From Candidatus Sumerlaeota bacterium (GTDB taxonomy: Bacteria > Sumerlaeota > Sumerlaeia > SLMS01), in contig JADZDZ010000137.1 in NCBI GenBank assembly GCA_020850785.1, positions 1-21,624 of the forward strand: DNA of 21,624 nucleotides. Reading direction: 5' to 3'. The translations under genes were made by a program, and so were the position numbers. The notes beneath the pieces were generated by a model. It was given only the letters and a program-made list of their open reading frames with translations, searched no databases and was not told the origin of the DNA. Within the stretch, counting starts at the first letter, position 1. The number at the start of each line of letters is the position of its first letter. Positions 1 to 7,303 of the stretch are shown here, piece after piece.

Positions 1-704
1 ATCACTGCGCGGAGACAATCCTTCGGCGGCGCGAGCGTGGCGGAACGGAGGTCGTAACTTGCGTAAAAATTTTCGACTACAAATCCCCCCTGCGCGAACC
101 AAGCCGCCGCGCCTTCGGGTGTGAAGACGTGGATGGGTGCCTTCAGCATGTAAGTGTTGCCTTCCGCCTGCACTGTGATGGACGTGTCAAGAATCGCACC
201 GTGGTCGCCTGATCGCAGCAGATCGAGGTATCGGAATTCGTACGTGGCCGCATCGAGCACCGCCTGCTCGCGAATCCCCTGAAGCCTTTTCGGCTGATAC
301 GCCAAGGGGACCTCGATGGCGATTTTTGCTCCTGATTTGACGACGCGGCCAAGCTCCCGCGCCAGCAATCCGCACTCCGCAATATTCTGCGCGCAGGCGT
401 AGGCGTAGCCAAACAATCGCGAGTAGGCGAACCGGAATGAAGCGTCGCGGAAAGGGAGCGCGAACAAGTCGCCCGCACAGCCGTTTCGCGCGCCGCGGAG
501 AAGAATGCGCGACAGATCGAGCGCCACGACTTCGTGCCCGCCGGCGGCGGCAATACCCGCGGCCAGCGCCCCCGTGCCCGCGCCCGCGTCCAGAATGGGC
601 CCTCCGCATTCCGCCCCCATCGCCGCGAAAAAAATCAGGTCCTCTTCATCGACGGGGAAGACACGACTGTAAACTTCAGGAAAATCGTAGAGGTTTTTTA
701 TCAT
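1..704 (-). CDS. Class I SAM-dependent methyltransferase (3' end beyond window)
   Basis: The frame is open on the minus strand from an ATG at 704 to the left edge, so 234 residues are visible and the C-terminus is missing. The protein begins MIKNLYDFPEVYSRVFP. Residues 38-45 read LDAGAGTG, the glycine-rich motif I that holds S-adenosylmethionine. A strand ending in an acid follows (VVALDLS, Asp63), the usual contact to the SAM ribose. The layout resembles Methyltransf_11-type enzymes that methylate small molecules or proteins; the substrate cannot be told. An in-frame TAG lies ten codons upstream with no start between, so the ATG at 704 is the only usable start, although its Shine-Dalgarno is weak. 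It is divergent from metK, which makes its cosubstrate; shared regulation is an inference. Methyltransferase fold: confident. Substrate: unknown. Confidence 0.82.
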   Translation of the reverse strand, partial: MIKNLYDFPEVYSRVFPVDEEDLIFFAAMGAECGGPILDAGAGTGALAAGIAAAGGHEVVALDLSRILLRGARNGCAGDLFALPFRDASFRFAYSRLFGYAYACAQNIAECGLLARELGRVVKSGAKIAIEVPLAYQPKRLQGIREQAVLDAATYEFRYLDLLRSGDHGAILDTSITVQAEGNTYMLKAPIHVFTPEGAAAWFAQGGFVVENFYASYDLRSATLAPPKDCLRAV

Positions 705-746
705 TTTACCGTCTGCGCCATCAGCCGGAACCTAATCCCCTTGCCA

Positions 747-764
747 CGCGGCGGGGCTGCCGCG
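747..764 (+). other. GC-rich hairpin in the metK/methyltransferase divergent region
   Basis: A perfect 6-bp stem (CGCGGC at 747-752 with GCCGCG at 759-764) and a 6-base loop sit in the 108-bp gap between the divergent starts of the methyltransferase and metK. It might fold in the metK leader. I could not match the gap to any SAM riboswitch class, so its function is open. Confidence 0.3.
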
Positions 765-812
765 CCCAATGTTGGCCGATTAAAAATTGCAAAATCTCCA
801 AGGAATTGCCGG

Positions 813-1985
813 ATGAAGAAAGACCTTTCACTTTTCACCTCTGAATCAGTCACCGAAGGGCACCCCGACAAGGTGTGCGATGCAATCAGTGATGCTGTTC
901 TTGATGCAATCCTCGAATCCGACGGCAAGGCTGGCCTCGCGCATCGCAGCCGCGTTGCCTGCGAGACCATGTGCACAACGGGCCTCGTCGTTGTGGCCGG
1001 CGAAATCACCACGAAGGCTTACGTGGACGTTCAGGAATTGGTTCGCGATACCGTTCGCCGCATTGGCTATACGGATCCCGCCTATCGCTTCGATGCGGAC
1101 TCCTGCGGCGTGCTGACCGCGCTTCATTCACAGAGCCCGGACATCGCCCAGGGCGTCGATCGCAAGAATCCCATCGAGCAGGGCGCCGGCGATCAGGGAA
1201 TGATGTTCGGCTTCGCCTGCGATGAGACGCCGGAACTGATGCCCGCCCCCATCACGCTGGCACACAAGCTGACGAAGCGCCTCGCGGACCTTCGCAAGAA
1301 GGGAACCCTGAAGTGGCTGCGTCCCGACGGCAAGAGCCAGGTGACCATGGTCTATGACGGCTACAAGCCCGTCGCCGTGGACACCGTTGTCGTCTCCACA
1401 CAGCACAACCCCGAAGTCACCCAGAAGCAGATCAAGGAAGCGATCACGGAAGAGGTGATCAAGAAGGTTCTTCCCTCCAACGTCGACACCAAGAAGATCA
1501 AAATTCACGTGAACCCCACCGGCAAGTTCGTCATCGGCGGGCCCCATGGCGATTCCGGCCTGACCGGTCGCAAGATCATCGTGGACACCTACGGCGGCAT
1601 GGGTCGTCACGGCGGCGGCGCCTTCAGCGGCAAGGACCCGTCGAAGGTTGACCGCTCTGCGGCCTACATGGCGCGCTACCGTGCAAAGACCGTCGTGGCT
1701 GCGGGCCTCGCCAAGCGCGCGGAAGTGCAGCTCTCCTACGCCATCGGCGTTGCGAAGCCCACGTCCGTTCGCGTGGACACCTTCGGCACCGGCAAGGCTG
1801 GTGTTTCCGATGTTGAAATCGCGGCGATGCTGGACAAGGCGATCGACCTTCGTCCCTACGCGATCATCGACCACCTTCAGTTGACACGCCCCATCTACAA
1901 GCTGACTTCCGCCTACGGCCACTTCGGTCGCAACGAGAAGGAATTCACCTGGGAAAAGACTGATCTGGCAACACGCCTGAAGTAA
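813..1985 (+). CDS. metK: S-adenosylmethionine synthetase
   Basis: Methionine adenosyltransferase makes S-adenosylmethionine from methionine and ATP in the cytoplasm, releasing phosphate and pyrophosphate. The 390-residue product matches the family length (about 384 in E. coli). It carries the N-terminal GHPDK at 16-20, the signature GAGDQG at 124-129 and the glycine-rich phosphate loop GGGAFSGKDPSKVDR at 267-281. The ATG at 813 was chosen because MKKDLSLFTSESVTEGHPDK is the canonical N-terminus and AAGGA at 800-804 lies 8 bases upstream; the frame stays open further upstream but that part is not family-like. A strong hairpin terminator follows 20 bases after the stop, so metK appears to be transcribed alone. 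No known SAM riboswitch was recognised in front of it. Confidence 0.98.
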   Translation: MKKDLSLFTSESVTEGHPDKVCDAISDAVLDAILESDGKAGLAHRSRVACETMCTTGLVVVAGEITTKAYVDVQELVRDTVRRIGYTDPAYRFDADSCGVLTALHSQSPDIAQGVDRKNPIEQGAGDQGMMFGFACDETPELMPAPITLAHKLTKRLADLRKKGTLKWLRPDGKSQVTMVYDGYKPVAVDTVVVSTQHNPEVTQKQIKEAITEEVIKKVLPSNVDTKKIKIHVNPTGKFVIGGPHGDSGLTGRKIIVDTYGGMGRHGGGAFSGKDPSKVDRSAAYMARYRAKTVVAAGLAKRAEVQLSYAIGVAKPTSVRVDTFGTGKAGVSDVEIAAMLDKAIDLRPYAIIDHLQLTRPIYKLTSAYGHFGRNEKEFTWEKTDLATRLK

Positions 1986-2005
1986 GGGAAAGTCATGTGC
2001 AGGAC

Positions 2006-2050
2006 AACGGGGTTGGGGTTTGCGAAACAAGCCTCAACCCCGTTTCATTT
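2006..2050 (+). terminator. Rho-independent terminator of metK
   Basis: A 17-bp stem (2006-2022 with 2028-2044, two G-U pairs) closes a 5-base CGAAA loop and is followed by a T-rich run (TTTCATTTT). It lies 20 bases after the metK stop codon. Confidence 0.9.
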
Positions 2051-2068
2051 TGTCGAAAGAGCATCACC

Positions 2069-2440
2069 ATGATGTGGAAAGTCACCATCATTTACGGCGT
2101 CGGCATGATCCTACTGGGAGTCGGCACCTACGTTGGCACCGGCATGACCAGCGTCACCGCGCTCATTCCATCGTTCATCGGCGCGATCTTCGTCGTGCTT
2201 GGCGCGCTGGCGACGAAGGAAAAGCTTCGCAAGCACGTCATGCACGCGGCGGCCGCGTTGGCGCTGCTCACCATCATTGCCACCTTCAGCGGCGTCATCG
2301 CCACCGCGCAGCGCCTTACCGGTGCGGAAATCCCGCGCCCGCGCGCAGCCTTCGCGCAGGCCACGGCGTGCGTCCTCACCATCTGCTATTTGGGAATGTG
2401 CATTCGCTCCTTCATCATGGCGCGCCGCAAAAGCGCCTGA
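2069..2440 (+). CDS. Small four-helix membrane protein, function unknown
   Basis: The 123-residue protein has four hydrophobic segments at roughly 4-22, 27-48, 58-79 and 96-118, separated by short basic loops (KEKLRKH; RRKSA at the end). It is therefore an integral inner-membrane protein. No enzyme motif is visible and I do not recognise the family. The start is the first of two adjacent ATGs (2069, 2072); GAAAGAG at 2055-2061 is a fair ribosome-binding site 7 bases away. The frame is open back to 1997, but that region is the metK terminator hairpin. It sits between two terminators (2006-2050 and 2474-2507), which suggests its own transcript or readthrough from metK. No link to its neighbours can be argued beyond position. 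Confidence 0.75.
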   Translation: MMWKVTIIYGVGMILLGVGTYVGTGMTSVTALIPSFIGAIFVVLGALATKEKLRKHVMHAAAALALLTIIATFSGVIATAQRLTGAEIPRPRAAFAQATACVLTICYLGMCIRSFIMARRKSA

Positions 2441-2473
2441 GCGCCGAAGGGCGAACAATTGGCAAAACAAAAG

Positions 2474-2507
2474 AATGGCCGCACCACCAAAAGGGCGCGG
2501 CCATTTT
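2474..2507. terminator. Bidirectional terminator
   Basis: A 9-bp stem (AATGGCCGC at 2474-2482 with GCGGCCATT at 2497-2505) has a T run on the plus-strand side and an A-rich flank that gives T/C-rich sequence on the minus strand. It lies between the convergent ends of the membrane-protein gene (2440) and the Pmp3-like gene (2529) and can serve both. Confidence 0.8.
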
Positions 2508-2528
2508 CATTGAAGGTGATTCTGGAAC

Positions 2529-2696
2529 TTATCCCGACGACAGAATGACATACAGCGCGTGAAGAAGCCCCAAAACGTAAAACCCGACCAAGGTCAGCAG
2601 TATGTTGATCCAGAAGCTGGTGCCGATTCCGTCCTTCAGGCCGACGGCCAACGGAGGCAGTAGGATCGCAATGACGACGAGCAGGAATTTGTTCAT
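2529..2696 (-). CDS. Pmp3/YqaE (UPF0057) family membrane proteolipid
   Basis: A 55-codon gene on the minus strand. The product has two hydrophobic helices (about residues 3-20 and 28-52) joined by a short loop. Its sequence (LPPLAVGLKDGIGTSFWIN, then HALYVI) matches the hallmark of the Pmp3/YqaE/stress-induced hydrophobic peptide family, usually 50-60 residues. Family members sit in the plasma membrane and in yeast and plants affect membrane potential and salt tolerance; the bacterial role is poorly defined. A near-perfect GGAGGT (complement of 2704-2709) lies 7 bases before the ATG at 2696 and the stop is TAA at 2529-2531. It is divergent from lysC. Family assignment: strong. Confidence 0.92.
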   Translation of the reverse strand: MNKFLLVVIAILLPPLAVGLKDGIGTSFWINILLTLVGFYVLGLLHALYVILSSG

Positions 2697-2703
2697 TCAG
2701 CAA

Positions 2704-2709
2704 ACCTCC
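2704..2709 (-). promoter_or_regulatory. Strong Shine-Dalgarno of the Pmp3-like gene
   Basis: Plus-strand ACCTCC reads GGAGGT on the minus strand, 7 bases before the ATG at 2696. It supports this very short gene as real. Confidence 0.8.
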
Positions 2710-2870
2710 AACAGTGGGGGGATTGGTAACTGCTGTTCAGCTATACGACATCAACACCAGAAAATTCATCCACGTCAGCAGAAATTCTGCGTCCCGCCTT
2801 GACCGCCAAGCCCTCCCTTATCAACCGTTCTGTCCCACGCGGCCGCATCCGGCTGCAATTCATGAACTTT

Positions 2871-2875
2871 GGAAG
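2871..2875 (+). promoter_or_regulatory. Ribosome-binding site that fixes the TTG start of lysC
   Basis: GGAAG lies 6 bases before the TTG at 2882. The frame is open back to a GTG at 2714, but the protein resembles aspartokinase only from the TTG onwards. Confidence 0.65.
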
Positions 2876-2881
2876 AAACCG

Positions 2882-4171
2882 TTGGCGCTGATTGTTCAAA
2901 AGTTTGGTGGTGATGCCCTTGGCGACAAGGGGAAGGGGAAAAGCAAGGATGGCAGCGAACCGCTGTTCGGCGCGCAGTTCCTTGCGGACAAATTCCTCGA
3001 AATTGCGCGCATCGTAAAACGATCCGTCGACAATGGAGACCGGGTGATCGTTGTCGTTTCCGCCATGGGGGATGCGACAAATCGCCTCATTGCGATGGCC
3101 CAGGCGCTTTCGCCGAAGCAGCCCGCCCGCGAAATGGACATGTTGATGGTCACGGGCGAGCAGCAGGCGATCGCCCTGATGGCAATCGCGCTGCATGCCG
3201 TGGGCGTGCCGTCGATGAGCTTCACCGGCCTTCAGGTTGGCATCATCACGGAAAACGTCTTCGGCAAGGCCCGCATCAAGGAAATCAATTCCGACCGCCT
3301 GAAGAAGGCGCTCGCGGAAGGCGTTGTTCCCGTTGTCGCCGGTTTCCAAGGAACCACGGAAGACTACGAATTCACGACGCTGGGCCGCGGCGGATCGGAC
3401 ATCACCGCCGTCGCCGTTGGTGCCGCCGTTGGCGCGGACTACTGCGAATTCTACAAGGACGTGGATGGCATTTTCACCACCGATCCACGCGTTGCCCCGA
3501 CGGCTCGCAAGATCGACCGCATCAGCTACGACGAAATGTTGGAGCTCGCATCGCAAGGTGCGGGAGTCCTTCAATCGCGCAGCGTTGAATTCGCAAAAAA
3601 TTACAATGTTCCGCTTCACGTGCGGAGTTTCCTTCATGACAGACCCGGCACCTACGTCGTGCCTGAGGAGAAAGAAATGGAAGACGTTGTCGTCAGTGGC
3701 GTGGCATTCAATCGCACGGAGGCAAAAGTTGCCCTGCTTGGCCTTCCCGACAAGCCCGGCATGGCCGCCGAGTTGTTCAGCCGCATCGGCGCGAAGGGAA
3801 TCGTGGTCGACATGATCATCCAGAACGTTGCGGAAGGCGGAACCAACGACATCACCTTCACCGTTGCGCGTTCCGACTACGACGCGGCGGTGAAAATCGC
3901 CGAGGAAGTGCGCAAGGAAATCGGCGCAAAGAAGGTGGAAGGGGACGATTCCATCGCCAAGATCAGCGCCGTGGGCGTCGGCATGCGCTCCCATGCGGAT
4001 GTGGCGTCGAAGATGTTCCGTGCGCTGGCCGCCAACAACATCAACATCATGCTGATCAGCACTTCGGAGATCAAGATTTCCTGCATCATCGCGGAGAAGG
4101 ACTTGGACAAGGCGGTTCGCGCTGTTCACGATGCCTTCGAGGCGGAACAGCGATTGCAGAAATCATCCTAA
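2882..4171 (+). CDS. lysC: Aspartokinase with two C-terminal ACT domains
   Basis: Aspartokinase phosphorylates L-aspartate, the first step to lysine, threonine, methionine and diaminopimelate. The TTG at 2882 gives MALIVQKFGG, the canonical N-terminus, and the product is 429 residues. The amino-acid kinase domain covers about 1-250: VVVSAMG near 57-63, VTGEQ near 90, LGRGGSD near 165-172, and KDVDGIFTTDPR. Tandem ACT domains follow from about residue 269 (VALLGLPDKPGMAAELF; SAVGVGMRSHADVASKMF) and are the usual site of feedback inhibition. Oddity: the invariant KFGG[ST][SC] reads KFGGDAL, and about 19 extra residues rich in Lys, Gly and Ser (roughly 16-34) precede the next helix. A 185-bp gap separates it from the divergent Pmp3-like gene; I recognise no lysine riboswitch there, only a small GCAGAAATTCTGC palindrome at 2778-2790. 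The next gene follows after 28 bases. Confidence 0.95.
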   Translation: MALIVQKFGGDALGDKGKGKSKDGSEPLFGAQFLADKFLEIARIVKRSVDNGDRVIVVVSAMGDATNRLIAMAQALSPKQPAREMDMLMVTGEQQAIALMAIALHAVGVPSMSFTGLQVGIITENVFGKARIKEINSDRLKKALAEGVVPVVAGFQGTTEDYEFTTLGRGGSDITAVAVGAAVGADYCEFYKDVDGIFTTDPRVAPTARKIDRISYDEMLELASQGAGVLQSRSVEFAKNYNVPLHVRSFLHDRPGTYVVPEEKEMEDVVVSGVAFNRTEAKVALLGLPDKPGMAAELFSRIGAKGIVVDMIIQNVAEGGTNDITFTVARSDYDAAVKIAEEVRKEIGAKKVEGDDSIAKISAVGVGMRSHADVASKMFRALAANNINIMLISTSEIKISCIIAEKDLDKAVRAVHDAFEAEQRLQKSS

Positions 4172-4188
4172 CCGCCACACCGGCGGCG

Positions 4189-4194
4189 AAGGAG
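4189..4194 (+). promoter_or_regulatory. Shine-Dalgarno for the GTG start at 4200
   Basis: AAGGAG lies 5 bases before the GTG at 4200-4202. It supports this start over an ATG at 4131 that lies inside lysC. Confidence 0.7.
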
Positions 4195-4199
4195 AAGCA

Positions 4200-4610
4200 G
4201 TGCGCGGAAACGCATCATCGCTCGCGGTGGAATGCCGACAGTTCTCCCGCTACCTGATTGGCCGCGACCCGTCTGCGGAAATCATGGAACGGTACGCGCG
4301 CGCGTGCATGAAGTTTTCCGACGACGCACTTCGCGGAAACCAGCGCGCCTATCGCTTCGCGCGAAGGCACCCATGGTCCCTCCCATTCCTTGATGCGGGC
4401 TGCGGCGTTGCAGACGGAACGAACGTGCTTCGCAGGCGTCTCCTCATCGCCAGCGCCATCCTCGAAACCACAACCGATCACGCGGATGTGTTCCTCCCCC
4501 GCACGCGCCCGCTGCCTGCGGCAATCGCCATCACGTTGTTTCACGGCGCGAAAGCCGCGCTGAAAATCATCGTCGGCGTCCCGTTGCTACTGCTGGTGAA
4601 GACGCTGTGA
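4200..4610 (+). CDS. 136-residue protein with C-terminal hydrophobic helix, coupled to a GMC oxidoreductase
   Basis: I do not recognise the family. The first 110 residues are polar and rich in Arg and Ala, with a helical stretch around SAEIMERYARACMKF and a central segment LPFLDAGCGVADGTN. The last 18 residues (KIIVGVPLLLLVKTL) are strongly hydrophobic and could anchor the protein in the membrane. The GTG at 4200 was preferred because of AAGGAG 5 bases upstream. Its TGA (4608-4610) overlaps the GTG of the next gene (4607), so the two proteins are probably made by coupled translation and in similar amounts. By analogy with GMC dehydrogenases that work with small accessory subunits, it may be a partner or membrane tether of that enzyme; this is inference. 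The DAGCG stretch is not in a convincing methyltransferase context. Confidence 0.75.
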   Translation: MRGNASSLAVECRQFSRYLIGRDPSAEIMERYARACMKFSDDALRGNQRAYRFARRHPWSLPFLDAGCGVADGTNVLRRRLLIASAILETTTDHADVFLPRTRPLPAAIAITLFHGAKAALKIIVGVPLLLLVKTL

Positions 4611-6199
4611 TCGACGTCATTATCGTCGGCTCCGGTGCCAGCGCCGTCAATGCGGCGTGGCCGCTCGTGAAGGCCGGCCTGCGCGTCGTGATGTTGGATG
4701 CGGGAATTCAGGACCGGAGGGATTACGCCGCGGAAATTCCCTCCCTTCCCTTTTCGGAAATCCGACGCACCGATGAAAATCAACACGACTATTTTCTTGG
4801 GCGCGATTTTGAAGGTATTCCCTTCGGCCCCGTTCGCGTCGGCGCGCAGCTCACTCCTCCGCGCCAGTACCTCACGCACGAGGCGGACAACCTGCTGCCG
4901 GTTGTCGCGAAACAATTCGAAGCCCTTCGCAGCTTCGCGCGCGGCGGCTTCGCGTCCGGTTGGGGCGCGTCGGCGCCACCCTTCACTGATGATGACATGC
5001 GCGGTTGGCCCATCACGCGCGATGACCTGCAACCTTCCTACGCAAACGTTGCAGAGCGCATCGGCATCTGCGGAGAGAACGATCCCGAACTCCGGGAATT
5101 TCTTGGCGATGATCTGCCGCTGCTTCCACCCGCGAAGATGGACAGCAACGCCGCCCACCTGATGAGTTCCTATCGCGCAAGGAAGCATGCGCTGAACCAT
5201 CGCGGATTCCACGCGGGAGCCGCCCGCCTCGCCTGCGTGACGAAGCGCCATCGGGGACGCGGACCGCTTGCCTACCATGACATGGAATTCTGGGCCGACA
5301 AGGATGAGGCCATTTATCGTCCTGTCTATACACTGCGTGAGCTGGTGAAGCACTCCAACTTTGAATACGTCCCTCACGTCGTCGTCGAATCCTTCGCGGA
5401 TTCAGACACCCATGCCACACTCAGCGCGAAGCGTCTTCAAACGGGAACGCGCGAATCCTTCACTGCCACGAAAGTGATTCTTTCCACGGGCACGATCTGC
5501 ACCGCCGACATCGTGCTGCGATCGCTCGGCAACGCGCGGCTTCCCATCGTCAGCAATCCCTACGTCTATTATCCCTGTTTCGTCTGGTCGATGCTTGGCA
5601 GGAAAGTTCGCGATCGTCGCCACAGCCTCACGCAACTGGCCATCTACCATCGTCCGCACGACCCTGCGGAACCACTGTTGCAGGCACAGGTGTACGGCTA
5701 TCGTTCCCTGCTCACGTACAAGCTGCTGAAGGAATCGCCGCTCCCCCATCGCGAATCGATCAAGCTGCTGCAACTGATGCAGAACTACTTCGTCATCGTC
5801 GGCCTTCATCATCAGGATTTGCCGACGAAATCAAAAATCATCACGCGTGATGGCGACCGAATTTCTGTTTCCTACCAGCTTTCGACGAGTGAAAAGGCCA
5901 TGCAGGCGCGGAACGAGGCGGAGTTGATGCGGAACTTTTCCTCGCTTGGCTGCCGGGCCATCAAACGCATCGATCCCGGAGCCGGCGCCAGCATCCACTA
6001 CGGCGGCACGCTTCCCATGACGCACGACAACCGCCCCTTCACGACTGCGCCGAATGGTCGCCTGCGGGGGACCCGCAACATCCACATCGCCGACGGCAGC
6101 GTATTCCCGCACCTGCCATCGAAGGGCCTCACGTTCACGCTCATGGCCAATGCAGACCGCATTGGCAGCGCGATGGCGGACGAATTCAAAAAGACCTGA
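4607..6199 (+). CDS. GMC-family FAD-dependent oxidoreductase
   Basis: The 530-residue protein has an N-terminal FAD-binding Rossmann motif (VIIVGSGASA, residues 5-13) with Asp31 at the ribose-binding position. The middle region fits the GMC fold (SFARGGFASGWGA, then a segment containing RGWPITRDDLQPSYANVAERIG). The C-terminal part fits GMC_oxred_C: SIHYGGTLPM with His464, then the GTRNIHIADGSVFPHLPSKG block. GMC enzymes oxidise alcohols or sugars using FAD; the substrate here is unknown. Two deviations from textbook members: the third glycine of GxGxxG is Ala13, and the usual His/Asn region near the C-terminus reads LPSKGLTFT. The GTG start overlaps the TGA of the preceding gene by four bases. 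No signal peptide is seen, so the enzyme is probably cytoplasmic or held by its partner. The gene is convergent with rsgA, 51 bases away. Confidence 0.88.
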   Translation: MIDVIIVGSGASAVNAAWPLVKAGLRVVMLDAGIQDRRDYAAEIPSLPFSEIRRTDENQHDYFLGRDFEGIPFGPVRVGAQLTPPRQYLTHEADNLLPVVAKQFEALRSFARGGFASGWGASAPPFTDDDMRGWPITRDDLQPSYANVAERIGICGENDPELREFLGDDLPLLPPAKMDSNAAHLMSSYRARKHALNHRGFHAGAARLACVTKRHRGRGPLAYHDMEFWADKDEAIYRPVYTLRELVKHSNFEYVPHVVVESFADSDTHATLSAKRLQTGTRESFTATKVILSTGTICTADIVLRSLGNARLPIVSNPYVYYPCFVWSMLGRKVRDRRHSLTQLAIYHRPHDPAEPLLQAQVYGYRSLLTYKLLKESPLPHRESIKLLQLMQNYFVIVGLHHQDLPTKSKIITRDGDRISVSYQLSTSEKAMQARNEAELMRNFSSLGCRAIKRIDPGAGASIHYGGTLPMTHDNRPFTTAPNGRLRGTRNIHIADGSVFPHLPSKGLTFTLMANADRIGSAMADEFKKT

Positions 6200-6250
6200 A
6201 CTTACTTTGCGAAGGAGTGTCGAAAAAATTCCGCGCTTCGCATTCACCTT

Positions 6251-7225
6251 CTATCGCGGCTTCTGGTCTTCCATCACTCCCAGCACCAAATCCTGATAAG
6301 ACCCAAATCTTCTTTCATCGATCCGTCCCTCCTCCACCGCCGCGCGCACCGCGCAGCCCCGCTCATTCAAATGCAAACAATCCTCGTACTTGCATTCTGT
6401 GGCGTATTCGGCGAATTCCGGGAACCCCTTGATGATCTCCGTTGGCGCGATGCCAATGAAGCCGAATTTCTTGATTCCCGGCGTGTCGATCAGCAGCGTG
6501 TCCCCCAGCTTGTATGCCTCCGCCGCGGTGGTCGTGTGGCGTCCGCGCTTCGTCGCTGCGCTCACCTCCTGCACGGGGATGTCCTCTCCCAGCATCGCAT
6601 TGATCAGCGTTGATTTTCCCACGCCGGACAGGCCGCTCAACACAGTGATCCCCCGCTCCAGCCGCTTCCGCGCGGCCTTCAATCCCCGGTCCAGCGTTGC
6701 CGACATCAGGTAGACATCAACGCCCGCATCCTGAAAGGGCTTCATCCGCTCGACGATCCCTTCCTCCGGCTCGTCCATCTTGTTCAGAAAGATCGCCAGG
6801 GGAATTTCCATGATGCGGCAATACACCAGATAGCGATCCACGAATCCCTCGTGCAGCGGCGGCGTGGAGGCACTGATGACCAACACAACCTGGTCAAGGT
6901 TCGACGCGATGAGCCGCACGCCACCTTCATCGGCAAAGCGCGCCAGCGTTTTCCCGCGCGGCTTGATCCCCTCCACCACCTTGCCATCTGTATAGACAAG
7001 GTCGCCCGCGACCGTGGGGAACTGGCGGCGGTTCGCAACGCGAATGAGCTGCCCGTCCAACTCCACGCCACTTTCAATTCCGAAGTTCACGAAAACCCGC
7101 GCCACCTTCAGCTTATCCGCGTTTGGTGGCTCGTACACGGCGAACTCCTGCGCCTTCTTCAGGTCGCGCAGCTTCGTCCCCGACGCCTTCTTGTTCTGTT
7201 TCTCGCTGTAGTGCGGCTTGCCCAT
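6251..7225 (-). CDS. rsgA: Ribosome small-subunit-dependent GTPase A
   Basis: RsgA is a circularly permuted GTPase that acts in late maturation of the 30S ribosomal subunit. The 324-residue product shows the expected order: an OB-fold region about 35-95, then G4 NKMD (148-151), G1 GLSGVGKST (198-206), a G2 region with KRGRHTTT (227-234), and G3 DTPG (247-250). A C-terminal zinc finger follows with Cys278, Cys283, His285 and Cys291. The ATG at 7225 (MGKPHYSEKQNKK) was chosen over a start 25 codons upstream that adds non-conserved sequence overlapping the divergent gene's promoter region. The Shine-Dalgarno is not obvious (GGGAG 12 bases away or GGCGG close by). It is divergent from the M29 aminopeptidase, with 78 bases between the starts. 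Confidence 0.96.
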   Translation of the reverse strand: MGKPHYSEKQNKKASGTKLRDLKKAQEFAVYEPPNADKLKVARVFVNFGIESGVELDGQLIRVANRRQFPTVAGDLVYTDGKVVEGIKPRGKTLARFADEGGVRLIASNLDQVVLVISASTPPLHEGFVDRYLVYCRIMEIPLAIFLNKMDEPEEGIVERMKPFQDAGVDVYLMSATLDRGLKAARKRLERGITVLSGLSGVGKSTLINAMLGEDIPVQEVSAATKRGRHTTTAAEAYKLGDTLLIDTPGIKKFGFIGIAPTEIIKGFPEFAEYATECKYEDCLHLNERGCAVRAAVEEGRIDERRFGSYQDLVLGVMEDQKPR

Positions 7226-7303
7226 GGTGCCGCCAATCTCCCGTTGTGCCGCCGCCAAAGCAAGACCAGAAGGTCCTATCACCACAGCGCGAGGGATCAC
7301 TCC

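Noticed and set aside
705..812. SAM riboswitch in front of metK
   Set aside because: I could not find the conserved core of any SAM class I know; only a short GC hairpin is present.
1128..2030. A 300-codon open frame antisense to metK
   Set aside because: Same codon-bias effect; no recognisable domain and no ribosome-binding site of note.
2697..2881. Lysine riboswitch in front of lysC
   Set aside because: No lysine-box-like helices or conserved loops; only the small palindrome at 2778-2790.
2882..2986. Frameshift in the N-terminal part of lysC
   Set aside because: KFGG and the VVVSAMG segment are in the same frame and all intervening codons are open, so an insertion explains the difference better.
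2741..4129. A 462-codon open frame on the minus strand across lysC
   Set aside because: It is exactly antisense to a gene with strong G/C third-position bias, which opens the opposite frame; the translation is rich in His, Asp and Arg with no motif.
4411..4440. Reading the DAGCG stretch of the 136-residue protein as a methyltransferase SAM motif
   Set aside because: The protein is too short, the following strand and acidic residue are missing, and the rest does not fit the fold.
6208..6242. Terminator hairpin between the GMC gene and rsgA
   Set aside because: TGCGAAG and CTTCGCA can pair, but the 21-base loop and absence of a T run make it unconvincing.
6851..7303. A 151-codon N-terminal extension of the M29 peptidase
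   Set aside because: It lies antisense to rsgA and lacks family similarity; ATG 7304 has a good ribosome-binding site.
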